In this document: positions 1-9,237 of the stretch, piece after piece
Layout: each line of letters starts with the position of its first letter
Position numbering within the stretch: the first letter of the stretch is position 1
Translations under genes and position numbers: made by a program
Notes under the pieces: model-generated
What the model was told of the DNA's origin: nothing
The model's input: the letters and a program-made list of their open reading frames with translations, nothing else
Database searches by the model: none
Assembly: GCA_964030785.1 (NCBI GenBank)
Contig: OZ034967.1
Coordinates: forward strand, 46,282,533-46,346,532
DNA: 64,000 nucleotides
Direction of reading: 5' to 3'
Origin: Siderastrea siderea
Lineage: Eukaryota; Cnidaria; Anthozoa; Scleractinia; Rhizangiidae

Positions 1-563
1 GCTGTTCGCCTGTACAGTAAAAACTATCTATCTAACTAATATTCTAACAATTATAATTGTAATAACAAATGAATTCTAGACAAGGGGGTTAGTTTCTGGA
101 GAAACTGTCGTGCTGCGTCGGACGGGACGTGAAACACAAAATTTTGGATTTATCAACTGAGTTGATAAGGTAAACTGGCCACCGTAAAGAGATTGAAAGA
201 TGACGTTTCAAGCGTTAGCCCTTCGTCAAAGCGAATCCAAGGAGGAAACTAGAGTACGAGCACAGTTGTCTTCGAACGTCATTTAAGAACTACTCATACA
301 TGCAAAAGCTACGTAAAACTTGCAACTTTACAAGAGTACAGACCGACGAATCCCTAATAATACACACGCAACCTACTAAAGGCCGTGAATAATGACCTTC
401 AAGTTCATCAAATGTACCGGTGTCAAGTAATCTACTAATCAATCACTGTGCGAATCGGAAAAACGTGAACACTTGGCATGTTTTAGTGCAAGGACCAATC
501 CTCCGTTTAGGACCAAGGAGAATGTAAATCAAATATCTGGACTGATGTCAGCGGTTTCCTCAC

Positions 564-886
564 TCAAACAGACACATTAACGTCTTTGGCTTTGTTACAG
601 TCATCTTTTTGGGGCACCTTGATATTGCTACTAGAGCTCGCTGACAGTGGCGGAGGTGCATTTCGTAGATTTGCAGACCTGCCTCCGTCATTTGAAACAG
701 GGAAAATGTTTTTAGCCTCGTCTACTCCATTCTCTACGTCACCTAGGAGATGTCGCCTTTCGTGGTTGTACTCCTCTAAGCAATATCGTTTGTGCAACAA
801 CCATAAAGTCACAACTACAACAATCACAAAAGCCACACCTCCGGCGACTATGGCAATTGGTTCCCAGAGTTTTTTCCACGAGTTAC
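564..886 (-). CDS. Gene A exon 6: membrane helix and cytoplasmic tail
   Basis: Acceptor GATGTGCAG, then WKKLWEP, then a helix of about 22 residues (IAIVAGGVAFVIVVVVTLWL), then HKRYC as stop-transfer. The tail holds ERRHLL, which fits the acidic dileucine [DE]xxxL[LI] endosomal sorting pattern, and ends with SASSSSNIKVPQKDD, shared in outline with genes B and C. TGA stop at 564-566. Confidence 0.75.
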
Positions 887-3800
887 CTGCACATCAACAG
901 AAAAAAAAATGTTATTTTTTTTACCGGGTCTGTTTTAACGAAGAAAACGTGTTTCTGGGTATCAGGGTCCTTTTATTCTCTCTCAGCTATTAATATAATA
1001 CCCAGACCTTAACAACATTCGGCCTATCTGAAAGTCATCATCCACCCTATTTACATGGCGAGTTATTTCTTTTCGCCAAGCTTAACCTTCTCTTTACAAC
1101 CTAGTTTCCCATTCTCTGAACAAAGTTTAAGGTTTCTGATGAATTTGCTTGAGACAAGGAGGTGGGGGGGGGGGGGGGAGGTGGTGGGGGAGAAGGGTTT
1201 TTGGGTATAACAGGCTTAACTCCAAAAAAGGAGTGAGACAAAACTCCGTGCAAGGGATTCAGGTCAAAGAAAAACGGGCACTCGATAGTTCGACAGGAAA
1301 ATCATCGTTGCCGTCATTTCGTTGACGACGTGTTTTTCTCGAAAAGAAAGGCACCTTCAACGCAAATTGATAAATATTCCTAACCTTAAGCCTTAACCCT
1401 TTCACTCCCAAGTGCCTAAAAGCAAAATTCAAGACGAATCCCAAATTTCATTTTGTAAAATACTTAAATATAAATGTTACCATGTAAATGTACTGCTGAC
1501 GAAGTTTCATTTGAATGGCCATACGATTCCATCGACAGGCACAGAAGTTAGGATCACCTTTATTCCATAACTAACTCTGAGAGTGGGAGGGTTAACGGGC
1601 AAAAGTTTCAACAATCTGCGAGCCTAGGTTTCTTAGTCACCCTATGAGCTGACGCACAATAAATAGACGAACCTCATTACCTTAAACATTATGCACTTAG
1701 TTTTTTGTATTAAACTTTTAAAATCTGAGAAAGGCCCGACATCTCACATCGGCGTTCATACCCAGGGGGTGACTATGTCGTATGATGATGCGTTCTATAC
1801 GTAATTCTGAACTGCTTTAGTATCCTCATTTAACTTACCAGGATTAGGTGTTCCAGAATGAGTAGATTTAGGCACTAGAGTCGGCCCAGTAGTACTAGGA
1901 CCCTCCGGGCAAGCATTCGGGCATGCGCAATTGTGGGTCAGATAGTACGTCTAACAGAAAGGTTACAAGAGGATATTACTGACAATTTCGTAAGAGATTC
2001 CTGGGGAAAAAACACACCTACACAAATCTAAGGTTGGTCTGTTGTGCATATACGTTTAGAATAAGTCATGAAATTATTCAGCCACCATAGATCTCCAGCG
2101 AACTACCCTGGCCACTGTGAGGAAAAAGCCGATCTTGAACTCGACGGTGCATCTCGAATCGCCCGTTATCTGGACGCAAGCATTGATATGTCATTCAGAT
2201 GTACGCTACACCATTATTTTTAAAAAACACGGCGGTGGAAATCCTAGTTTCTCAATCAATTTCCCGTCTGTATTTAGCAAATTTCTAGCTTTCTTTCCAA
2301 TTTAGTACCACACAGCCACGACGAGCCCACTAGCGAAACCTAACAAATAAGACGGTCGAGTAACTCAAACGTTTCATGTGTCCTCAAATCCTCAGTGGGC
2401 GATATTGACATAGAAGTTCCAAAGTAAGCTACTGAGTCTACCCGTAATTGTAATGCCCAATGAAGTATATTCTTCTTATTACGGTCAACTACCTTAAAAG
2501 CGAAGAAACCTTCGTGAAATGTATTTAGATTGTCAAGAGCTCTGATATGGGACTAGAAACAAAAAACCTTTGGCGAATTCACCTTTCGGTCGGATGCTCT
2601 AAACACTGAGTTACACTGAGAATCGTGCCGAGATAGGTCGTATTTAGCAGTGTCATATGTAAGTTGCTACCATACGAATCAAAATACCGCACGAGGGCAC
2701 CAGATATTTCCACTATTAAGTTCTGGCATACCCAATAATGCCTTAAAACATTTCTTGACGAGGCAATTTGAGGATCCATAAACACGTAACCTCAGCTCAG
2801 GTAGCAAATATATATATTTTTCGCGCTTTTCACAATTTACTTGTTGAGACTAGCCTTACTTACCCACTCGTCGTCCGGACTTTGTCTAAAGGTTTCCTTG
2901 TCAATGATTTTCTTAGTCCGATTGCATATCAGAACTACTTTGACGCGCCTCTCTTCGTAAGCACTAAAAATACGTTGAAAACGCAACAGTATTATCCATA
3001 ACGTGAGAAGTCAGAAGACATATTGTGGGGCTGATTATATGAGGCGGGCTCTATCGAGGTGCCGAGATGAGCTTTGGCCTGCTATCTCATGAGGGGAGCG
3101 AGCTGGGTGCTGGCTGAATTTTGAAGTGGGGTTTAAAAAGGGATCTAACAAGACCGTATCAAGCATTTTGTTTCAAGTGCGTGTAGCTGAATGGTGCTCT
3201 ATACCTCTGTGTGTTACGCAGAAAGAGAACTATCGATTTCCTGGTTGAAATTTGGACGTGAGAAGGGGCTGACTTAGTAAGTGCGACGACATATCAGCCC
3301 AACTAACCGGGCAGAAGTTTTAACATGTAATCGCGAGATTGATTGCTGGTATGTTTCACAGAAGCACCGAAATTTTGACCTTTCAAACCATTCCGGCACA
3401 CGTAGTGGGGCCCTTGCATCAATATAACTTGAGGATAATGACTCAGCTTTGTTAAAAGGTACCTTACTAATTCATTGAAACTATTACTGTGAATAGATTA
3501 GCGACTGTCCTTGACTACAGGTGCTCAAGAAGAGAATGTATTGAGGCACGTTTTTCAGTTTTTATCTCAGAAATCGCACGAAGCTTGAACAACGCAAATA
3601 CTTACGCAGTCTTATACAAAAGTTTCGGTGGTTCGGTCTTCGTATCACAAGATGCTGTGCTCTGATCTCCTATTTCGTCGTAACTTGCACCATTCTTAGG
3701 TGACTGACAAAGCTGAAAAAATAAAGACAGATCGTGAACACTCTCGCAATTTGACCACAAGGCGAAAAGAAAAGTCAGCGAGTGTAGAAAGGTGAAGGGT

Positions 3801-6240
3801 CGACTCTCCGATTTCTCTCTCGCGCCGTTCCTCACGAAGACCCTGATAACAGACTAGACTAGTGAGGGTCCTAAAAATTGAATAGTTTTAGACAGGAGTT
3901 GACATAGTGAAGTGAAAGTGTTTGACTCTGACTTGTTTTCAATACTTGAAACTTCAGTACTCGTTCAATACTTCAATACTTGTTTTCAAGTATTAAAAAC
4001 GAGTCAAGTCAAACCGTTCACTAGTGATGGTAATAGTCCTCAAGCAGTTGATCTCAAGTCTACAGTTTTAAGCCGCAGGCCATTCAGCACGTTCTTTAGC
4101 TTTCAAACAATGAAGCCAAATAATTGAACGGTCAGGCCTGTTTCAAATGTCGTGCTATTCCCTTGCCAGACTGGTTCGACTGTAGCCGCACGTCAAACAT
4201 CATAAAGCTATATTTCTAGTCATATTTTAATTCACTTCTCTCCATTTCCCAGGAATTCATTTATTTCCCATTTTCTCCCTTTTATCTTTTCCTCTTTATA
4301 ATCATTCCAAACTTGGCAAACATTTTTTTTGAAAGATTAATGGGGTCTTGCACTACAAGGAGTGATGATTGTGAAGTTTTAGGATTCCGTCACAAGTGAT
4401 AGAAATGATAAGAAAAACGACCAAAAATTAAAAAGAACGTCATTAACTGCAAACCCCGCTGAAACGTTACTACACGTACATTAAACTTGAAGTAAATTTA
4501 TAAGTGGATATATTCCCTTACCGCTACATCATCTACACATCCATCTCCTCAGTTGAAAGAACTGCAAGGATTGTAGTAGATGAAATAATCATTTTTACCT
4601 TCCGCTCTAAACCTGTAGGAGAAATCCACGCCTTAGGCAGCGCTGAGTCTGAATTACAGCTGACTACAACCTATTTCACGTTGTTGAATTAAGCAGTTAA
4701 AAAGAAGGACCCGTAAAGTTTACCATCTACGGATTTTAAAAGTTGAACTCACAAATAACCAGCTCGCAGTTGGCTTGATAGCTCAGTTGCTTAGAGTGCT
4801 GGACCGGTATCGCAGGGTCAAGAGTTCGAATCCCTTTCAAGCCAGTTTTTCGGGTAGCTTTTTTCCCAGCTGGTTAAGCTGATAACCTCACTGCCCTGGT
4901 CGATCATCGTGTCTTTTCCTTCAACATTGTTGAATCAAACTTGTGGAAAGCATTTGATCGTCGTGTTGAATGATGTTCAATGTTGCTAACTTACGCCAAC
5001 TTGACTTTTCTTGCACGTGCATGTGTTCAACATTGTCGCATGCCGGTGCCGGTCAAACAAATTCAATAATCATAAGTAGAGTGTAGTCCTGAGAAGGACT
5101 GTTTGTGATGACATTGACTGACTTTTCGACAACCTGAGCGGTGGACATCATCAGAGTGAGCTGACGTCATCATCAGTCATCTGGTGATGTTGTCATGGTG
5201 ATGTTTTTGAAACACTAGTCAAAGTCATCACAAACAGTCCTTCTCAGGACGTGACACTGTCCACATACACCCGGACGATCATACTTTACCGACTTATGAC
5301 ATGACCCCTGGGCTCAAACCATTTACAGTAAACTCAGAGTTGTTGTTCGCACCTCAGAACGAAAGAAATGTTCAGCAGTTGAGTAATGTTGGGTTAAGAA
5401 TTTCATGGAAATCGAACTTCGTTCAACTCATCATTTAACCCTTTAAGCCCCAATATCAATATGCATATTTTCCTTAGTGTTCTCCATACATTTCTTATGG
5501 TACTAGTTAAGAGAATTTGCACAAACACCAAGGCATTTCATGTTTGGTGATCATTTCCTTTATTCTCGTGACCTGTATGTTTGATAAAGTAGGGATATTG
5601 TAAGGAGAAATTAGATGCTTGTCACTATTGGGGCTTAAAGGGATAACAGGGTGGCCAAACATGTGTTAACATGTTTGATTCAACAATGTGGATCGTTGTT
5701 GAATGGAAATGTTGCATCCATTTTTCATATGAAGACAAGGACGATCCATGGATTGTATCTCATTAAAGGAACTTCATAGTCTTTTTGAAGCAGACCATAA
5801 ATGCCAGTTTTTCCAGTAAATTAAAGAGACTGCAGACCGAAAGTATTTGAAACGCTGGAGCTGAAATAAGTCAATCAAAGTGTGGTTAATGCCCAACGTA
5901 TGCACTGATTTTTTTATTTTTTTCAAATTGGAATACTATGTGACCAGCACGTAACATGTAACGTGATCGAAATGATAAAACATTCCAATGAAGACTTAAG
6001 GTATGCAGCCTTCATCTGAATTAAAATTGAACGAAGGGGCTTCTGTATGTGAGTGGACAAGGCCTAAATTCAGCACTTTTCAAAGCTTGGGTTTCGCTCA
6101 TCGGTACTTTGTAGAGCTGTAAGGTTGTAAGTCCCTTGCTTGCCATAGCAAACACATACTCCTTTGGTTCCGCCAGTTTCTTGGCAGTTAAACATAATGT
6201 ACAGGAACACCAAGCACTTAAAACGCTTCAACCAGCTCAT
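564..6240 (-). CDS. Gene A: MRH-domain single-pass receptor, six exons, with an in-frame TGA
   Basis: Spliced model, 5' to 3' on the minus strand: 6240-6077, 4612-4522, 3712-3606, 2963-2864, 1950-1839, 886-564. The lengths sum to 897 nt, 299 codons with the stop. Order: signal peptide (MSWLKRFKCLVFLYIMF), C-V-C-Y and G-T-Y-N-L-T-A-L, then YYNPCSSF, LCQ, IGDQSTASC, LLYKTA, VVLICN, and W-TYYLTHNCACP, which is the pattern of a mannose-6-phosphate-receptor homology domain. A Ser/Thr/Pro stalk, one membrane helix and a tail of about 75 residues follow. Intron phases match genes B and C at every shared junction, which is the best support for the model. Oddities: TGA at 4549-4551 in exon 2, and a weak first donor. 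It may be a pseudogene, a null allele or a sequence error. Family knowledge: MRH domains bind phosphorylated or high-mannose glycans in the secretory and endosomal system. That this protein binds sugar is inference. Confidence 0.72.
1397..1591. mobile_element. piggyBac-like MITE with TTAA duplication
   Basis: 195 bp with ends CCCTTTCACTCCCAAG and its imperfect inverse GAGAGTGGGAGGG. It is flanked by exact TTAA at 1393-1396 and 1592-1595, the target duplication of piggyBac transposons. It has no ORF and lies in the last intron of gene A. Confidence 0.65.
1839..1950 (-). CDS. Gene A exon 5: MRH C-terminus and stalk
   Basis: Acceptor TTTCTGTTAG, then TYYLTHNCACPNACPEG, followed by a Thr/Ser/Pro stalk and a G|GTAAGT donor (phase 1). 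The L-x-H-x-C-A-C-P signature recurs in genes B and C. Confidence 0.78.
2864..2963 (-). CDS. Gene A exon 4: MRH core
   Basis: Acceptor TATTTTTAG and donor TGG|GTAAGT. The frame reads AYEERRVKVVLICNRTKK and ends PDDEW. It aligns with gene B RVRLICDQSKT...EW and gene C IVYLICDHTKT. It is 100 nt, with one nucleotide of incoming phase and a phase 0 end. Confidence 0.75.
3606..3712 (-). CDS. Gene A exon 3: MRH core
   Basis: A TATTTTTTCAG acceptor, then LCQSPKNGASYDEIGDQST and ending LLYKT before GC|GTAAGT. It is 107 nt, phase 0 to phase 2, the same phases as the matching exons of genes B and C. Cys-Gln at the start and the IGDQST turn are typical MRH features. Confidence 0.75.
4522..4612 (-). CDS. 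Gene A exon 2: MRH core, contains TGA
   Basis: Bounded by a CTCCTACAG acceptor and a GCG|GTAAGG donor. The frame reads F-R-A-E-G-K, then FIYYNPCSSFN, then TGA (4549-4551), then GDGCVDDVA. Both sides of the stop align with genes B and C (YNPC/YSPC and C-x-x-D/N-V-A). One nucleotide completes the previous codon and the exon ends in phase 0, as in the paralogues. Confidence 0.7.
4772..4844 (+). tRNA. tRNA-Thr(GGT)-like sequence, probably a pseudogene or SINE head
   Basis: 73 nt fold as a cloverleaf: acceptor GGCTTGA/TCAAGCC plus A73, D-arm GCTC/GAGT, T-loop TTCGAAT. The anticodon loop CCGGTAT puts GGT at 34-36, but base 33 is C rather than the near-invariant T and the anticodon stem has two mismatches. 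A T-run follows. It sits in an intron of gene A on the opposite strand, so a decayed tRNA copy or SINE head is more likely than a working gene. Confidence 0.5.
5084..5330. repeat. Dispersed inverted-repeat element, copy 1 (possible Penelope-like fragment)
   Basis: Arms GTCCTGAGAAGGACTG...ATGAC and its inverse enclose about 175 bp. The right flank continues CCCGGACGATCATACTT, which recurs in the copy at 13237-13440. The minus strand holds CTGATGA and, about 20 nt later, GTCGAAA. It lies in gene A intron 1. Confidence 0.5.
5439..5642. mobile_element. piggyBac-like MITE
   Basis: 204 bp with terminal inverted repeats CCCTTTAAGCCCCAATA / TATTGGGGCTTAAAGGG, flanked by TTAA on the left and ATAA on the right (one base off a TTAA duplication). 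Non-coding, in gene A intron 1. Confidence 0.6.
6077..6240 (-). CDS. Gene A exon 1: signal peptide and start of MRH domain
   Basis: ATG at 6240 opens a basic start and a hydrophobic core (KCLVFLYIMFNC), then Gly-rich sequence and C-V-C-Y-G-K-Q. It aligns residue for residue with gene B exon 1 (KCFVCTALLY; C-T-C-Y-D). The exon ends in phase 2 at a poor donor (GTGCTG). At 6086, where gene B has AAG|GTTTGT, gene A reads AAG|CTTTGA, so the ancestral donor seems lost and the site 9 nt downstream is the nearest GT. Confidence 0.65.
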
Positions 6241-6554
6241 TTAGGAAATGGTTCTGCAAACATGAATCAGAGCGTTGTAAAAATGTACAAGTAGTGAAGT
6301 GTACTTATCTCAACTTTCAACCACTGCACTTCGAAACGAAACCAACGATTGCTTTTCTACTACCGTCAATCACAATTACTATGAGATCCCATGAGCCTTG
6401 CGTGTTACTGAAAGGCCAAGTAAATGATCTTCAGGTTAAGCGCAGAGGACGCATGTAGGTGCAAGGTAATGCTAATTCCAGAATTATGTTTCATTTAAAG
6501 AGATATATGCAGTACATTTATGTGTATCCACAGATATTGAATCTCATCTTTATA

Positions 6555-6848
6555 AAAATAAAATAAAATAAATAAATAAATGCCCTTTATTTATCCTCGG
6601 CAAGTGATTATAGCAAAGTGCTAGTGGGGCCGAGCATTTAAACCTTAGAAACAAATATTTCAAACTGAACATAATAGCTTAGGAATCCCAACTGGCAGGA
6701 GGCAGACCAGTTGGCTATTTAGAAGTGTGGCCGAGGAGTTGAACCCAGGTCGACCGCGAAACAACTCCAGATAGCGGTCAGAGCGGGACTTGAACCCGGG
6801 ACCTCCAGATTTCAAGTCCGGCACCTTAACCACTCGGCCACTCTGCCT
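6555..6848 (-). mobile_element. tRNA-derived SINE
   Basis: On the minus strand a tRNA-Ser(TGA)-like head (6847-6776) has TGGCCGAGTGGTTAAGG as box A, loop CTTGAAA, and GGTTCAAGTCC as box B. The variable arm is short, unlike a real serine tRNA. A body of about 200 nt follows, ending in GAGGATAAATAAAGGGC and an ATTT-repeat tail. This is pol-III SINE architecture. It lies just upstream of gene A. Confidence 0.75.
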
Positions 6849-7062
6849 CCTCTATCTTGACTATCTTTATAGTGTGTGACGTTCAATTACTGAAATGATT
6901 ACATACACTGTACTGCACTTAGACTTCACAAAATGTTCGCTACAAATTCTTTATGCATTAAAAATATTAAAACTTTCACTATAATGACGTGAAAGATCAC
7001 ATCTAATCTGAAAGAATAAGTTTATAGCGAATAACTTCAGTATATAATAAAGAAACAAACAA

Positions 7063-7348
7063 CGCGAGCATTTATAAACGAGTAAACAAACGTTTATAGG
7101 CAAACGTTTATGGCGTAAACATGCGTTTGTTGAGTAAACAGACATTCATAGGTAAACGTTTATGGGGTAATCTTTCGTTTGTGGAGTAAATTAATGTTCA
7201 TAAGCAAACGTTTATGGGCTAAAGATGCGTTTATCGAGTAAACAATCGTTTATGGGGAAACGTTTATGTAGTAAAATGTATTTATGGAGTAAACAAACGT
7301 TTATAGAGTAAGGAAAAATTTATGGGCAAAAGTTTATGGGGTAAACGT
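7063..7348. repeat. Degenerate minisatellite, AAACGTTTATGGGGTAA units
   Basis: More than ten imperfect units of about 17 to 34 bp built on AAACGTTTATGGGGTAAAC with the partial palindrome AAACGTTT. It lies about 0.8 kb upstream of the gene A start and ends just before the Gypsy insertion. Confidence 0.7.
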
Positions 7349-7392
7349 GCCTTCAATAAACTTAAGAATTGATATTTAAATTTGATAGAGTA

Positions 7393-7583
7393 TGTTGTGT
7401 TATGTTACAGTTACACGTGATCGCTAGAGATTAGATACCGCATGAACAATTGACAATAACATATTGATTGAGACTCACGTATATAGTATCTTGTGCAATC
7501 TTGTTAGAGTGCCTTTGCTAGAATAAAGAAGTTGAATCGAGTTATCTGGTGACTCCTGTTAGCAGTTTGCAGATAACTTAACA
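7393..7583 (+). repeat. 5' LTR of the Gypsy element
   Basis: 191 bp, TG...CA ends, with AATAAAG near position 150 as a likely polyadenylation signal. It matches the 3' LTR apart from a few substitutions and a one-base indel. Confidence 0.93.
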
Positions 7584-7642
7584 TGGTGGCAGCGGTGTCA
7601 GGGTAAATTAGAAGACAGTAAAGACAGTCAAGACGTCCAACG

Positions 7643-9115
7643 ATGCCTGATCCGCCCGCACAAGCACCAGCGCCTCAGCAAGCGCAAGTCATTATGCAAT
7701 CGTCCTCCATTCAACCGCCCGCACCCTTAAGCTTTAGTGGCGACCTGGCAGCCAATTGGAAACACTTCCATCAGGTATGGACCAATTATGCGATAATTAC
7801 TGGTCTGGAAAAGCAGACAGAAGAATATAAAGTAGCTCTATTCTTGCATTGTATCGGTTCTGAGGCACTGAAAACGTTCAATGGGTTCTCGTTTGATGAT
7901 GAAAGCGATCGTAAGAAGCTCGACAAAGTGATTGAGAAATTTGAAGAATACACGGTTGGACGGATAAACGAGACGTTTGAACGATACAGGTTTAACAGTA
8001 GAAACCAAGAACCCTCAGAGGGAATCGATGCTTTCGTTTCAGCCCTAAGAAATCTCGCCAAAACCTGTAATTTTGGATCCCTGCATGACTCATTAGTCAG
8101 AGATAGGATTGTGTTTGGCGTACAAAGTAAACACACGAGACAAAAGTTGCTTCAGGAACGCAAGCTCACATTAGAGAAATGCATTGACATTTGCCGTAGC
8201 AACGAAGCCACAAGCTCGCAAATGAAAGAAATTGCCTCTGGAAGTAATTTAGAAGCGGTAAATAAAATTGAAGATCCGACACGTGGCAAAGGAAAGCCTT
8301 GGCGGAGTGATCGGAAACGGAGGAATGATCGGAATGAGAAGTCTCGAGATGACCCACCACCAACGCGCGTCACGAAAACGTGTCACTTTTGTGGAAACAA
8401 ACATGAGATGAACAAGAAGAAATATCCCGCGTGGGGAAAGCAGTGCCAGAAATGCAATGGCAGGAATCATTTCGCAAGTGTCTGCAAAAAGGATCGGAGA
8501 ATAAACCAGATCGTGGAAGACGAAACAGATACCGACAGCGATGTAGAATTTATCACTAGCATCTCCCTCGAAGAAGAATACGTATCCCAAGTTTCAGACA
8601 ACGAATACCCAAAGGAAATTTATGCAGAGATGATGATAAACGGCAGCCCACTATCATTTCAAGTCGACTGCGGAGCGTCAGTGAACATTTTACCACTCAA
8701 ATATGTCGGGAACTGTGCGATCAAGCCGTCAAAGAAGTCACTGCGCATGTGGAATGGAACAAACGTCACCCCAGTCGGCTCAACACGCGTGACCGTGCGT
8801 AATCCGAAGAACCAAAAGAGGTATTCGATCGAGTTCGTCGTCGTTCATGAATCATTTACCCCACTTATCGGAGCACGTGCGGCCCAACAAATGAAATTGA
8901 TCAACATAAACAACTCGAATTTCATAACAGCTCCTCCTACCAGACCATCTCAACCAGAAGTCCACCAATTAACATCTACCGAGAAGATTGTTCAAGAATA
9001 CGCAGATATCTTCGAGCGAGAAGTAGGAACATTGCCGGGAACCGTACATCTCGAAACTGAGGACAATGCAAGCCCTTGTGATAATTCCGCCACGAAGGGT
9101 CCCCACTGCTCTTAA
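7643..9115 (+). CDS. Gypsy gag and protease ORF
   Basis: 490 codons. Residues about 40-190 are a retrotransposon gag capsid region (NWKHFHQVWTNY...). Zinc knuckles follow near residues 245-280: CHFCGNKH has its third cysteine replaced by Tyr, and CQKCNGRNHFASVC is complete. A retropepsin site reads FQVDCGASVNILP near residue 350 (D-C-G-A in place of D-T/S-G-A), with PLIGARAAQQM as the second conserved block. The ORF ends early because of a frameshift near 9070; RT-leading sequence (RRVPTALKAKLKEEL) continues in another frame to about 9215. Confidence 0.9.
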   Translation: MPDPPAQAPAPQQAQVIMQSSSIQPPAPLSFSGDLAANWKHFHQVWTNYAIITGLEKQTEEYKVALFLHCIGSEALKTFNGFSFDDESDRKKLDKVIEKFEEYTVGRINETFERYRFNSRNQEPSEGIDAFVSALRNLAKTCNFGSLHDSLVRDRIVFGVQSKHTRQKLLQERKLTLEKCIDICRSNEATSSQMKEIASGSNLEAVNKIEDPTRGKGKPWRSDRKRRNDRNEKSRDDPPPTRVTKTCHFCGNKHEMNKKKYPAWGKQCQKCNGRNHFASVCKKDRRINQIVEDETDTDSDVEFITSISLEEEYVSQVSDNEYPKEIYAEMMINGSPLSFQVDCGASVNILPLKYVGNCAIKPSKKSLRMWNGTNVTPVGSTRVTVRNPKNQKRYSIEFVVVHESFTPLIGARAAQQMKLININNSNFITAPPTRPSQPEVHQLTSTEKIVQEYADIFEREVGTLPGTVHLETEDNASPCDNSATKGPHCS

Positions 9116-9237
9116 AGCAAAGCTCAAAGAAGAGCTAGACAAGTATGTCAAGTTAGGAGTGTTGGCCCAAGTAGAGGAACCAACTCCGTGGGTCAGGAGC
9201 CCTACGAATATGCATTGACCCGAAGCACCTTAATGCA

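Noticed and set aside
2107..2205. Possible gene A exon with a GTAGTT donor and a frame reading ACVQITGDSRCTVEFKI
   Set aside because: First considered as the third MRH exon, but the phases do not fit and it has a stop. The exon at 2864-2963 fits the phases and aligns with genes B and C.
6776..6847. Functional tRNA-Ser(TGA) gene
   Set aside because: The long variable arm of serine tRNAs is missing and the sequence continues into a SINE body and tail.
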